A program made the position numbers and the translations under genes. From contig NZ_AP027729.1 of assembly GCF_030296575.1 (NCBI RefSeq), forward strand, positions 2,790,001 to 2,854,000: 64,000 nucleotides of DNA. The letters run 5' to 3'. The notes under the pieces were generated by a model. That model ran no database searches. It worked only from the letters and a program-made list of their open reading frames with translations, and was not told where the DNA came from. Source of the stretch: Paraoerskovia sediminicola. GTDB lineage: Bacteria; Actinomycetota; Actinomycetes; Actinomycetales; Cellulomonadaceae. Positions 1-10,985 of this stretch are shown in pieces (position 1 is the stretch's first letter; each line of letters begins with the position of its first letter).

Positions 1-1660
<1,660 letters not shown>

Positions 1661-1794
1661 CTGCCGTCGTGCTCCTCGTCAGCCGTCGTCGGTCGTGCGA
1701 AGGGCAGGTTACGCGAGGATGCCGACACCGCGGGTGACGCGCGCCGCACCGGCGCCGGACCGGAGCCTGCCCCTCCTGGGTCCGACGCTTCCCC

Positions 1795-1800
1795 TAGCCT
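1795..1800 (+). promoter_or_regulatory. -10 box TAGCCT, leaderless start of the GNAT/ACS gene
   Basis: TAGCCT ends 6 bases before GTG 1807 and no purine-rich ribosome site is present. This is the arrangement expected for a leaderless actinobacterial transcript, and it decides between the two adjacent GTG codons. Confidence 0.55.
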
Positions 1801-1806
1801 GGGGTG

Positions 1807-4550
1807 GTGGACGTCGACGCTCGATACCCGGTGGAGTGGGAGGCGGACGTCGTGCTGCGCGACGGGTCGACCGCGCACCTGCGTCCGATCCGTCCCGACG
1901 ACGCCGACGCGCTCCAGCGGTTCCACGTCGCCCAGTCGGAGCAGTCGACGTACCTGCGGTTCTTCGTCTCCATGGACCGGCTCTCGGAGCGGGACCTTCG
2001 CCGGTTCACCGAGGTGGACCACCACGACCGGGTGGCGCTCGTCGTCGTGCGGTCCGTCGTCGGCGACGCCGACGTCAGGCGCGAGGAGATCGTCGGCATC
2101 GGGCGGTTCGACCGGGTCGAGCCCGACGAGGCCGAGGTCGCGTTCAACATCGCCGACGCCGCCCAGGGTCGCGGCGTGGGGTCGGTGCTCCTCGAGCACC
2201 TCGCCGCCGCGGCGCGCGAGGTCGGGGTGCGGCGGTTCACCGCCGAGGTCCTGCCGCAGAACGGGCGCATGATCGCGGTGTTCCGGGAGGCCGGGTACGA
2301 GCTCAGGCAGCAGCTCGACGACGGGATTGTCCAGGTGGGCGTCGACCTCGACCCGACCGACCGGTCGCGCGAGGTCATGGCCGACCGCGAGCACCGCGCC
2401 GAGTCGCGCAGCGTCCAGCTGCTGCTGGGTGCCGAGGAGGTCCTCGTCGTCGGGCCCGGGGACCACGTCGCGCTCACGGGGGAGGCGATCGCCGCCGCGA
2501 AGGTCGTGGCCGGGGTCGTGGGCTCCGACGTGGTCTGTCACGTCGTCGGGATCCCGACGAGCGTCACCGACCGCCTGCCGGGGCGCCTCGTCCGTCGGTG
2601 GTCCGCCGTCGCCGAGGTGCCGGGCACGGTCACGCTGGCGGCGCTCTCGGCCTGCCCCGCCGACGTCATCGAGACGGTCCGAGGTCTCGACAGCAGCGGC
2701 GTGCGGAGCGTCGTCGTCGTGTCCGCGGGGTTCGCCGAGACCGGCCCCGACGGTCTCGCGGCCCAGCGCGAGCTCCTGCGCGTCGCGCACGCGGCCGGCA
2801 TGCGCGTCCTCGGTCCGGCGAGCTTCGGACTCGTCGCCCAGGCGGGCGGCCGCTCGCTGAACGTCGGTCTCGCGACCCAGGTCCCGCCCGCCGGCGAGGT
2901 CGGGCTGTTCTGCCAGTCGGCGCCCCGGGGCGTGACCCTCCTGGCGACCGTGCTGCGCCGCGGGATCGGGGTCTCCGGCTTCGTCTCGGCCGGGCACCGT
3001 GCGGACGTGTCCGGCAACGACCTCATGCAGTACTGGTACGACGACCCCGCGACGAAGGTCGTCGCCCTGCACCTCGAGTCGATCGGCAACCCCCGCAAGT
3101 TCAGCCGCATCGCCCGGCGCCTGTCACGCGTCAAGCCGGTCGTCGTGGCGACCGCGGGGCGCTCCGGCCACGTCGTGCCTCCCGGGCACACCGTGCGCGC
3201 GACGCGCACGCCTCGCCGGACCCTCGACGAGATGCTGCGCCAGGTGGGCGTGATCCACGCCCAGAACACCCACGAGCTCGTCGACATCGCCCAGCTCCTC
3301 GCGCACCAGCCGCTCCCCGAGGGGCGCCGGGTCGGCATCCTGGCGAGCGCGGCCTCGCTCGCGGCCGTAGTCGCCGAGATCTTGGTGTCCGTAGGCCTCG
3401 AGGTCGCGGACTGCTCGCGGTTCCTGCCCGAGGACGCCGGCCTCGGCCGCGTCGAGGGGGCGCTCGAGGCGCTCTACGCGCCCGGGGCGTGCGACGCGGT
3501 CATCGCCGTCAACATCCCGACGCTCGGACCGCCCTCGCTCGCCGCCTCCCGGGCGATCGCCCGTGCCGCGGCGGACTCCGGCCGCACGACCGTCGCCTGC
3601 ATGCTCGGGCTCCACGGTCTCGTGGACCAGCTCGCGGCCCCCGACGCCGACGGGGTGGTGCGCCACGTGCCCGCCTACTCGACCGCCGAGGACGCCGCCG
3701 AGGCCCTGGGAGCGGTGGCCCGATACGCGCGCTGGCGCAGCGACGACCACACCCCGCTCGAACGACCGGCGGGGATCGCCACCCGCGCCGCGAAGGCGCT
3801 CGTCGTCGAGGAGCTGCACCGGGCCCCGACCGGGGCCCGGGCGAGCCCCGGACGGTCGAGCTCGACGACGCCACCGCGGCGCGGCTCCTGGGCCACTACG
3901 GGATCCACGTGTGGCCCTCGCGTCAGGTCTGGGACGCGGACGAGGCGGTGCGCGCCGCGGAGGAGCTGGGCTGGCCGGTCGCGCTCAAGCACACCGCGGG
4001 CGCCCTGCGCCACCGCCAGGACCTGGGGGCCGTGCGCCTGGACATCGCCGACGCCGACGAGCTCCGGACCGACGTCGAGCACATGGCCCAGGCCGTCGCC
4101 GACCTCGTGCCCGCCGTGCGTGCCGACGGCCCGCCGTTCGAGGTGCAGCATATGGCCGGGATCGGGGTCGCGTGCGTCGTGCGCAGCACCGAGGACCACC
4201 TGTACGGGCCCGTGGTCTCGTTCGGCCTCGCCGGCGACGCGACGGACCTGCTCGACGACGTGACGTTCGGGATCCCGCCGCTGACCGCCACGGACGTCTC
4301 GTCGATGGTCCGCTCGATCCGGGCGGCCCCGAGGCTCTTCGGGTACCACGGAGCCCCGGTCGCCGACGTCGCGCGGCTGGAGGACCTGGTCGCCCGCGTC
4401 TCGGTGATGGCGGACGAGCTGCCCGAGCTCCGACGCCTCGAGCTCTACCCGGTGCTCGTCTCCGACCGTGAGTGCAGCGTCCTGACCGCGCGGGTCAGGC
4501 TCGCGGACTCCGATCGCGCGGACGCCCTGCGTCGGGCGCTTCCCCAGTGA
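1807..4550 (+). CDS. GNAT acetyltransferase / ADP-forming acyl-CoA synthetase fusion (Pat family), frameshifted
   Basis: Large protein-lysine-acetyltransferase-like protein, about 914 residues after repair. Residues about 10-165 are a GNAT domain with the acetyl-CoA loop QGRGVGSVLLEHL near 120. A CoA-binding Rossmann domain and the succinyl-CoA-ligase-like part follow, and the last about 220 residues are ATP-grasp. The GNAT-first order is the reverse of E. coli PatZ. The frame breaks near 3824-3827: one extra C in the cccc run joins the first part to TVELDDATAARLLGHYGI and to the stop at 4548-4550. Start: TAGCCT (1795-1800) lies 6 bases before GTG 1807, so this GTG is preferred to the in-frame GTG at 1804. 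The family acetylates lysines of acyl-CoA synthetases and other enzymes; the substrate here is unknown. Confidence 0.85.
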
Positions 4551-4597
4551 CGCCCGGCGGTTGGCGACCGCCGGGCCGCGGGTGGAAGAATGCAGCG

Positions 4598-5190
4598 GTG
4601 CCCCCAGGATCTCCGCCGACCGCCGACCGCTCAACGACGACCTGCGCCAGGCCGGGTACTACCCCGAGCTCGTGCGCGACGTCCTCGAGGTCGCGCTCGG
4701 CGACGAGCGGGTCGTCACGCACCTCGTCCACGCCGAGACGACCTTCGACGCCTCCGAGGTGCGTCGTCACCTGACGGTCCTCGTGCTGACGCCCACGCGC
4801 CTCGTCTCGGCGCACGTCGACGACCACCCCGCGGACAGCGAGCACCCGTCGGCGTCCGCCGCGGCGACCACGGAGTCGGTGCCGCTGTCCGAGCTCCGCT
4901 CGGTGACCCTCACGCACGTCATGGAGGAGCCGGAGCGGCACCGCAGCGGCGACCTCGCGGTCGAGATGACGCTGGCGATCGGGTGGGGGAGCGTCTCGCG
5001 CGTCGACCTCGAGCCGGCGCAGTGCCCCGACCCGAGCTGCGACGCCGACCACGGGATGACGGGCCAGATCACGCCGGACGACGTGGTCGTCCGGGTCAGC
5101 GCCGCGGCCGAGGGCCTCGACGCGGTCCGGTCGGCCACCGACTTCGCCCGTCGGCTGTCCGAGCTGAGCAGCGTGTCGGCACGCCGATGA
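4598..5190 (+). CDS. DUF5998 family protein, N-terminal frameshift
   Basis: Conserved actinobacterial protein of unknown function, 197 residues after repair. The core LNDDLRQAGYYPELV and RRHLTVLVLTPTRLVSAHVDD is what I recall of the DUF5998 family. No membrane segment or signal peptide is seen. Residues CPDPSCDADHG form a Cys/His-rich patch that could bind metal. As printed the frame opens at GTG 4582, but AAGAAT (4586-4591) sits exactly 6 bases before GTG 4598. Adding one C to the ccccc run at 4601-4605 gives the natural start MPPRISADRRPLNDDL, so 4598 is preferred. The stop overlaps the start of the next gene (ATGA), which implies translational coupling with the phosphodiesterase. Confidence 0.72.
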
Positions 5191-6371
5191 CCGGCGTCCC
5201 CGGCGCGGCCGCAGTTCTCGGGGACCTCCCCGACGACCTCGTCGCGCCGTCCTACGACGGGCGCTCCCTGGCATCCGTCCTGCCGGCGGCGGCGGGCGCG
5301 CTGGGCATCGACCTCACGCCCGGCGGGCGGAGCCGCGAGGCGCAGCGATCGCTCGGCCTCCCGGACGTCGAGCGGGTGTGCGTGGTCCTCGTCGACGGCC
5401 TCGGCCACGACAACCTGGCGGAACGGGCCGGGCACGCCCCGTTCCTGCGCTCCCTCCTCGCGGGCTCGGAGCCGCTGCTCTCCAGCTTCCCGAGCACGAC
5501 CGCCGCGGCGATGGGGACCTTCGGCACCGGGACGTGCCCCGGGCGCACGGGGATGCTCGGGTACACGCAGCGCGACGCCGAGACCGGCGCCCTCGCGAAC
5601 ATGGTCTCGTGGGACGGCGCGGGGGAGCCGGAGTCGTTGCAGCGCGAGGCGACCGTGCTCCAGGGTGTCGCCTCGGCCGGGCTCGGCGTGACGTCCGTCG
5701 GGCCCCGCCGCTTCGCGGGCTCCGGCATGACGCGAGCCGCCCTGCGCGGCGGTACGTACGTCGCGGCCGAGTCGCTGCCGGGCCGGGTCGACGCGGTGGT
5801 CCGGGCCCTGCGCGAGCCGGGGCTCGCCTACCTCTACTGGGGGGACGTCGACAAGGTCGGCCACCACCGCGGCTGGGGTTCCTGGCAGTGGGGCGACGCG
5901 CTCGAGGCGCTCGACCGTGAGCTGGCCGACCTGTCCCGGCGGTTGCCCCGAGGCACCCTCCTGCTCGTCACCGCGGACCACGGCATGATCGACGTCGACC
6001 TCACCGAGCGCTGGGACGTCGCCGCCGAGCCCGAGCTCTCGCGCGGCGTGCAGATGGTCGCAGGTGAGCCCCGCGCGACACACCTCTACGTGGCGTCGGA
6101 CGACGTCGCGCAGGTCCGCGAACGCTGGACCCAGGTGCTCGGCGACGCCGCGCTCGTGGTGACGCGCGACGAAGCGGTGGCGGCAGGGTGGTTCGGTCCG
6201 GTCTCCGCGCACGTCCGCGAGGTGCCGGGCGACGTGGTGGTCGCCATGCGGCGCCGCGCGACCGTGGTCGACTCCGCCAGCCAGAGCGCCGCATCACTGA
6301 CCCTCACGGGGGTGCACGGCTCGCTCACCCGCACCGAGATGCGGGTCCCCTTCCTGACCTCCCAGTCCTGA
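5187..6371 (+). CDS. Alkaline phosphatase superfamily phosphodiesterase / nucleotide pyrophosphatase-like protein
   Basis: A 394-residue member of the type I phosphodiesterase/nucleotide pyrophosphatase branch of the alkaline phosphatase superfamily. Metal-site signatures are visible in order: VLVDGLGHDNL (first Asp), FPSTTAAAMGTFGTG (likely Thr nucleophile), YWGDVDKVGHHRG (Asp/His) and VTADHGMIDV (Asp-His). No signal peptide is seen, so a cytoplasmic role is likely; the substrate cannot be told. It is coupled to the DUF5998 gene by an ATGA overlap, a pairing that suggests joint function. The stop falls inside a 14-bp repeat present three times (6356-6397); the later copies carry extra TGA triplets. 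Confidence 0.85.
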   Translation: MTGVPGAAAVLGDLPDDLVAPSYDGRSLASVLPAAAGALGIDLTPGGRSREAQRSLGLPDVERVCVVLVDGLGHDNLAERAGHAPFLRSLLAGSEPLLSSFPSTTAAAMGTFGTGTCPGRTGMLGYTQRDAETGALANMVSWDGAGEPESLQREATVLQGVASAGLGVTSVGPRRFAGSGMTRAALRGGTYVAAESLPGRVDAVVRALREPGLAYLYWGDVDKVGHHRGWGSWQWGDALEALDRELADLSRRLPRGTLLLVTADHGMIDVDLTERWDVAAEPELSRGVQMVAGEPRATHLYVASDDVAQVRERWTQVLGDAALVVTRDEAVAAGWFGPVSAHVREVPGDVVVAMRRRATVVDSASQSAASLTLTGVHGSLTRTEMRVPFLTSQS

Positions 6372-6397
6372 CACCCCAGTCCTGACCTCCCAGTCCT
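6356..6397 (+). repeat. 14-bp tandem repeat, three copies, over the phosphodiesterase stop codon
   Basis: Units GACCTCCCAGTCCT, GACACCCCAGTCCT and GACCTCCCAGTCCT follow each other without gaps. The stop TGA (6369-6371) lies at the first junction. It looks like a local slippage duplication. Confidence 0.8.
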
Positions 6398-6424
6398 GAC
6401 CCGAGACCCCACACGGACGGAACC

Positions 6425-7069
6425 ATGGCCGAGCTCGTCTTCTTCTCCGGCACGATGGACTGCGGCAAGTCGACGCTCGCGCTCCAGATGGACCACAACC
6501 ACGCGGCGCGCGGGCGCACCGGCATCGTCTTCAGCCGCGACGACCGCGCCGGCGTCGACCGCATCTCGTCGCGGCTCGGGCTCGAGTCCGCGGCCCGCGA
6601 GGTCGGCGACGACACCGACTTCTGGGACGAGGTCGCCGCCGACCGCGCCCGCGGCAGGGCGGTCGACTACCTGGTCTGCGACGAGGCGCAGTTCTACTCC
6701 CCGGAGCAGGTCGAGCAGCTCGCACGTCTCGTCGACGAGACCGGGACCGACGTCTTCGCGTTCGGGATCACCGCGGACTTCCGCACCCGGCTCTTCCCCG
6801 GCGCGGCACGGCTCATCGAGCTCGCCGACCGGGTCGAGGTGCTCCAGGTGCAGTCGCTGTGCTGGTGCGGCGCGCGAGCGACGCACAACGCCCGCACCGT
6901 GGACGGGCGCATGGTCGTCGAGGGCGCCCAGGTCGTCGTGGGGGACACCGGGGCGGCCGGGAGCGCTGCGAGCGTCGGGTACGAGGTGCTGTGCCGACGC
7001 CACCACATGCGCCGGATGACGGAGGCGACCGCACGGGCGAGCACCAGCGACGGGGCCGTGCTGATCTGA
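6425..7069 (+). CDS. tdk: Thymidine kinase
   Basis: Cytosolic type II thymidine kinase, 214 residues, which phosphorylates thymidine with ATP in pyrimidine salvage. The P-loop GTMDCGKS is at residues 9-16. The Walker B/lasso entry YLVCDEAQFYS and GITADFRTRLFPGA are typical of the family. The zinc site is supplied by CWCG and the later CRRHH. Length is normal for bacterial TK1-like enzymes. The gene stands alone after the phosphodiesterase and is followed by a strong hairpin (7127-7163) shared with the convergent sepH. The upstream ribosome site is weak (ggacgga). Confidence 0.95.
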   Translation: MAELVFFSGTMDCGKSTLALQMDHNHAARGRTGIVFSRDDRAGVDRISSRLGLESAAREVGDDTDFWDEVAADRARGRAVDYLVCDEAQFYSPEQVEQLARLVDETGTDVFAFGITADFRTRLFPGAARLIELADRVEVLQVQSLCWCGARATHNARTVDGRMVVEGAQVVVGDTGAAGSAASVGYEVLCRRHHMRRMTEATARASTSDGAVLI

Positions 7070-7126
7070 GGTCAGGAGCCCGACCCGCGGACCGAAGGCT
7101 GAGGCGAGAGCCGAACTCCGAGGCGA

Positions 7127-7163
7127 GGCCGACGGCCGGGCGTCAGGTGCCCGGCCGTCGGCC
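7127..7163. terminator. Bidirectional hairpin terminator between tdk and sepH
   Basis: A perfect 15-bp stem (7127-7141 with 7149-7163) and a 7-base loop lie between two convergent genes. There is no long T tract, as is usual in high-GC actinobacteria. Confidence 0.75.
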
Positions 7164-7214
7164 CTGCGTCCTGCGTTCTTGTCCCTGCGTCGTCGTGCTG
7201 GTCAGTCGTGTTGG

Positions 7215-8593
7215 TCAGTCGTGCTTCGCGCCGAAGACGATCTCGTCCCAGCTCGGCACCTTCGGCCGGCCCTTGCGGGCACCCTTGCGGTCGCCGTCGG
7301 GAGCGGACTTCTGCTCGCTGCGCTGCGGTGGCCCCGAGCTCGGACGGCTCGAGCCGTCGTCGCGACCGCCCTGTGCGCCCTTCGGCGTGGAGCCCTTCGA
7401 CGCGCCACCCTTCGAGGCGTCGCCCTGCGACGTGGTCGCCGCGCTCCCAGAGCTCGCCGTGCTCCCCGTGCTCCCTGTGGCGGGCTCCTTCGCGGTGTCG
7501 GACGTCGCGGGCGACGTCCCCGACCGGGCGCCCGGTCGTGCGCTCGGTTCCGTCTCGACAGCACCCGATCCGTTCGTCGAGGTCTTGCTGCGCGGCAGGT
7601 GGAGCAGCCGACCGCGGGCCTCGGGGGCAGGTGAGCCGGGAGCGTCGTCCGGGCTCGCGTCGTCGGCCGTCCGGGAACGGTCCTCCGGTTCCGCGTCGCT
7701 CGCGGGTGAGGCGCTCTGCCGGGCGGGACCGAAGCCTCGGAAGACCTCCTGGACCCCTGCGGAGCGTTCCTTGCGGACACCCCTGCGGCGTCGCAGGTCG
7801 TCGAGCATCGTGGCCGTCGCGTCGACGGCCTCCGGAGGAGTGTCGGCGTCCTCGTCGTCGGTCGCCCCGGCGGACGAGAGGGACGTGTCAGAGGCCGTGC
7901 CGGTGATCGTGACGGCCGACAGCGCCGGCCACTCGTCGGTCGACGGAGCCGGGGGTCGGTTGCCGTCGCGCCCGGAAGCGGCGTCCCAGACGTCCATGGC
8001 GTCGTCGGCGTCGGGCTCGGTGAGCCACCGCGCCTCGTCGTCCTGCGCGTGCAGCTCGCGGGACTGAGGGTCGAACGTCCAGCCGGCGTGCCGGTCGTCG
8101 TCGCCGATCTGGAAGGTGACCGCGACGTTCCACGGCTCGTTCCCCGACCGGGTGGCGGTCCAGACCGCTGCGTCCTCGGCGATGCCGCGCACCGCGAGGC
8201 GCTGCGTGACACGGTCGCCGATGGTCGGCGGGTCCGCCGGCCGGCGCCCGCCCGACGGGACGGGGTCGTGCGTCACCGCCGAGCGCATCCGGCCGATCAC
8301 GTAGGCCTGCTCGGCTGCGACCGGCCCCTCGTAGCGGCGCACGTGCTCGACGGGCACCCCCGCGGCCTCGGCCACCTCGCGCGCCGGTTCCCCGGCCCGC
8401 AGACGGGACTGGATCTCGCGTGGGGACAGGTCGGTGGTGCCTGCCGCACGCCAGTGCTCCAGGCGTGCCCGGTCACGACGCACGGCGGCCCGCAGGGCCT
8501 CGGTGATGGGCAGGGTGAACGTCTGGCCCCCGGTCCGGACAGCACGACGTGCTCACCGTCTTCGTGAAGCTTCACGAGCTCGAGCTGTGGCAT
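7215..8593 (-). CDS. sepH: Septation protein SepH (DUF3071), frameshifted near N-terminus
   Basis: SepH is an actinobacterial cell-division protein that promotes FtsZ assembly. The N-terminal DUF3071 domain begins MPQLELVKLHEDGEHVVLSG; its helix-turn-helix is seen as LSPREIQSRLRAGEPAREVAEA. A long Ser/Thr/Ala/Gly-rich linker follows, then the conserved C-terminal tip RPKVPSWDEIVFGAK. The repaired length is 459 residues. The frame breaks in the ggggg run at about 8531-8535 of the coding strand: one more G restores GPGGQTFTLPIT and connects the start (ATG at 8591-8593) to the rest. GGAGGG stands just before the start, so this gene uses a normal ribosome site, unlike many neighbours. Confidence 0.9.
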
Positions 8594-8725
8594 ACGACCC
8601 TCCGACGCGTTCGCGGACCCCACGGCCCGTCTGTCGCTCATGGTCGAGAGTGCCACCCGGGACGGGTCCGGTGCGGCAGGTCGCTCGGTGTGCCGCGGAG
8701 TTTCGACGTGTTCACGGTCACCCGC

Positions 8726-8765
8726 GCACGCCTACGGCCACCCATGCACGCCTACGGCCACCCAC
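8726..8765 (+). repeat. 20-bp direct repeat, two copies plus a decayed third, upstream of the TRIC-like gene
   Basis: The unit GCACGCCTACGGCCACCCAT at 8726-8745 is repeated at 8746-8765 with one change at its last base. Shorter GCACGGCCAC fragments continue to about 8790. It fills the gap before the start at 8815. Confidence 0.75.
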
Positions 8766-8814
8766 GCACGGCCACCACGCACGTGCACGGCCCGGACGCT
8801 GCCATGATGGCGGC

Positions 8815-9552
8815 GTGGACGTCGTGATGGTCGGGCCCCTCGTCGCGGGCCTGGTGGCCGAGGCCGGGACGCCGACGGTGCCGTTGCCGTTCGACGACGC
8901 GCTGGAGATCGCCGCGGTGTTCTGCGCCGCGCTCTCCGGTGGGCTCTCGGCGGTGCGCAAGAACTTCGACCTGTTCGGCGTCCTCGTCCTGGCCTGGGCG
9001 ACAGGACTCGGTGGCGGGCTCGTGCGCGACGTCCTCATCGGCGCGACGCCGCCCGTGGGGATCGCCGACTGGCGCCTCATGGCCGCGGCGCTCGCGGCCG
9101 GGCTCCTGATCTTCGTCGCCCACCCCCGCCTGGGCCGGATGCGCCGCAGCATCATCGTGCTGGACGCCGGCGCGCTCGCGCTGTTCGTCCTCGTGGGCAC
9201 GACCAAGGCGCTCGACCTCGGCGTCGGTCTGCTTCCCTCCGTCGTCGTCGGTCTCGTCACGGGCATCGGAGGCGGTGCGCTCCGCGACGTCCTCACGGGT
9301 GAGGTGCCGCTGATCCTGCAGGACCGCCAGCTCTACGCCATCCCGGCGCTCCTCGGTGCCGTGGCCACGGCGGTGGCCTGGGAGGCCGGGATCCTGGGCG
9401 TCTGGGTGCAGCTCGCGATCGTCGCGCTCGTGCTGCTGCTCCGGCTGCTCGCGCTCCGCCTCGGGTGGACCGCACCGGGCCCGCCGACCTCCTGGACCGG
9501 CGGACGGGCTGGCAGCCCGGGTCGGCGCGGGCCGTCGTCCGGCAGGATGTGA
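8815..9552 (+). CDS. TRIC/YadS-type trimeric intracellular cation channel family protein
   Basis: Membrane protein of 245 residues made of about seven hydrophobic segments, with the two duplicated glycine motifs GLGGGLVRDVLIG and GIGGGALRDVLTG that define the UPF0126/TRIC family. Bacterial and archaeal members form trimeric cation-permeable pores; the ion and role here are unknown. The C-terminal 30 residues are polar and low-complexity. The start is the GTG at 8815, 6 bases after CATGAT, and no ribosome site is visible; a second in-frame GTG lies at 8824. The gene ends 2 bases before the inositol phosphatase gene, so the two may be co-transcribed. Confidence 0.85.
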   Translation: MDVVMVGPLVAGLVAEAGTPTVPLPFDDALEIAAVFCAALSGGLSAVRKNFDLFGVLVLAWATGLGGGLVRDVLIGATPPVGIADWRLMAAALAAGLLIFVAHPRLGRMRRSIIVLDAGALALFVLVGTTKALDLGVGLLPSVVVGLVTGIGGGALRDVLTGEVPLILQDRQLYAIPALLGAVATAVAWEAGILGVWVQLAIVALVLLLRLLALRLGWTAPGPPTSWTGGRAGSPGRRGPSSGRM

Positions 9553-9554
9553 GG

Positions 9555-10460
9555 GTGAGCAGACCAGAGCGGGAGGACCCAGACGTGGCGGAGCCGACGG
9601 ACGCCGAGGCGACCGGAGCGACCGGAGCGACCGGATCGGCGGATCTGCCGTCGTCCCAGGAGCTGCGCGAGCTGGCCGTGGCCCTCGCCACGGCGGCAGG
9701 TGCGCTGGTCCGCGAGGCCAGGACCCGGACGGTCGAGGTCGCGGCGACGAAGTCGACCGACGTGGACGTCGTGACCCGGACCGACACCGACAGCGAGGCG
9801 CTGCTGCACCGGATGATCGCCCAGGCGAGGCCGCAGGACGGGATCCTCGGCGAGGAGGGCACCTCCGTCGCAGGCACCTCGGGCCTCACCTGGGTGCTCG
9901 ACCCCGTCGACGGCACCGTCAACTTCCTCTACGACGTCGCGCCCTTCGCCGTGTCGGTCGCCGTGTGCGCCGGCCCGCCGGAGCCCGGCGCGTGGACGCT
10001 CCTGGCGGGCGCCGTGCACGACGTCCCGGGCGACCGGACCTGGAGCGCAGCGCGCGACGGCGGCGCGTACCTCGACGAGCAGCGGATCCCTCCGGTCGCG
10101 GCGCGGCCGCTGGGACAGTCGCTCGTCGGCACCGGCTTCGGGTACGACGCCGGCCGGCGCGCTGCCCAGGCCGAGGTGCTCACGCGCGTCCTGCCGGAGG
10201 TCCGGGACATCCGCCGGCTCGGCTCCGCCGCGATCGACCTGTGCCTCGTCGCCTCGGGGCGGCTGGACCTGTACTACGAGCGCGGGCTGAACCCGTGGGA
10301 CATGGCCGCGGGCGAGCTCGTGGCGACCGAGTCGGGCGCCGTCGTCCGCGGGCTGGGCGAGCGCCCGGCCGACGCCAGGATGACGGTCGCGGGCCCCGCC
10401 GAGAGCGTGGACGCACTGGCGCGGATCCTCGAACAGGCCCGCGCCGACGAGGGCGCCTGA
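9555..10460 (+). CDS. Inositol monophosphatase family protein (SuhB-like)
   Basis: A 301-residue Mg-dependent phosphatase of the inositol monophosphatase superfamily. The metal-site signatures are GILGEEGT, WVLDPVDGTVNFLY and the C-terminal NPWDMAAGELVA. The first 35 residues are an acidic, Ala/Thr/Gly-rich extension with TGATGATG repeats. The start is GTG 9555, 6 bases after CAGGAT (9543-9548). Mycobacteria carry the family member suhB in the same neighbourhood as DUF4193 and dut, so the position is conserved. Likely substrates are inositol phosphate or a related sugar phosphate; the exact one cannot be read. Confidence 0.88.
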   Translation: MSRPEREDPDVAEPTDAEATGATGATGSADLPSSQELRELAVALATAAGALVREARTRTVEVAATKSTDVDVVTRTDTDSEALLHRMIAQARPQDGILGEEGTSVAGTSGLTWVLDPVDGTVNFLYDVAPFAVSVAVCAGPPEPGAWTLLAGAVHDVPGDRTWSAARDGGAYLDEQRIPPVAARPLGQSLVGTGFGYDAGRRAAQAEVLTRVLPEVRDIRRLGSAAIDLCLVASGRLDLYYERGLNPWDMAAGELVATESGAVVRGLGERPADARMTVAGPAESVDALARILEQARADEGA

Positions 10461-10682
10461 CGCTGCGGGCGACCTCATCGACCCCGGTGTGACTGATCGC
10501 ACGTCCTCTGGGGGTGCGCTCGCGGTGGATCTGATGCATGATCCGTGCGCCGGGTGCAAGAACGTGTCGGTGCAGCTCTCCGCACCGCCCCGCTCAGACC
10601 TCGCAGCACACTTATCCGTCCACCGTCAGCCGTGGACGAGAGCAACGACAGCGACACCAGCGATAGACGGAGTGGATCCCGC

Positions 10683-10982
10683 ATGGCAACTGATTACGAC
10701 GCACCGCGCAAGACCGAGGAAGACATCAGCGAGGACTCGATCCAGGAGCTCCAGACCCGTCGCTCGGACAAGTCGTCGGGTGTGGTCGATGAGGACGAGA
10801 CCGAGGCGGCGGAAGGGTTCGAGCTCCCCGGGGCCGACCTCTCCGGCGAGGAGTTCTCCGTCCGCGTCCTGCCCCGCCAGGCAGACGAGTTCACCTGCAT
10901 GAGCTGCTTCCTGGTGCACCACCGCAGCCAGCTCGCCGGCGAGAAGAACGGCCAGCCGATCTGCACCGAGTGCGCGGCCTGA
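10683..10982 (+). CDS. DUF4193 zinc-ribbon-like small protein
   Basis: A 99-residue conserved actinobacterial protein. The N-terminal half is acidic and disordered-looking (EEDISEDSIQEL, DEDETEAAEG). The C-terminal half carries a CxxC pair, CMSC and CTEC, about 27 residues apart, consistent with a zinc ribbon. Function is unknown. ATG 10683 has GGAG about 9 bases upstream. It ends 3 bases before the convergent DUF3093 gene. Its 222-bp upstream region holds no gene. The family is nearly universal in actinobacteria and is usually found beside dut, as here. Confidence 0.85.
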   Translation: MATDYDAPRKTEEDISEDSIQELQTRRSDKSSGVVDEDETEAAEGFELPGADLSGEEFSVRVLPRQADEFTCMSCFLVHHRSQLAGEKNGQPICTECAA

Positions 10983-10985
10983 CCC

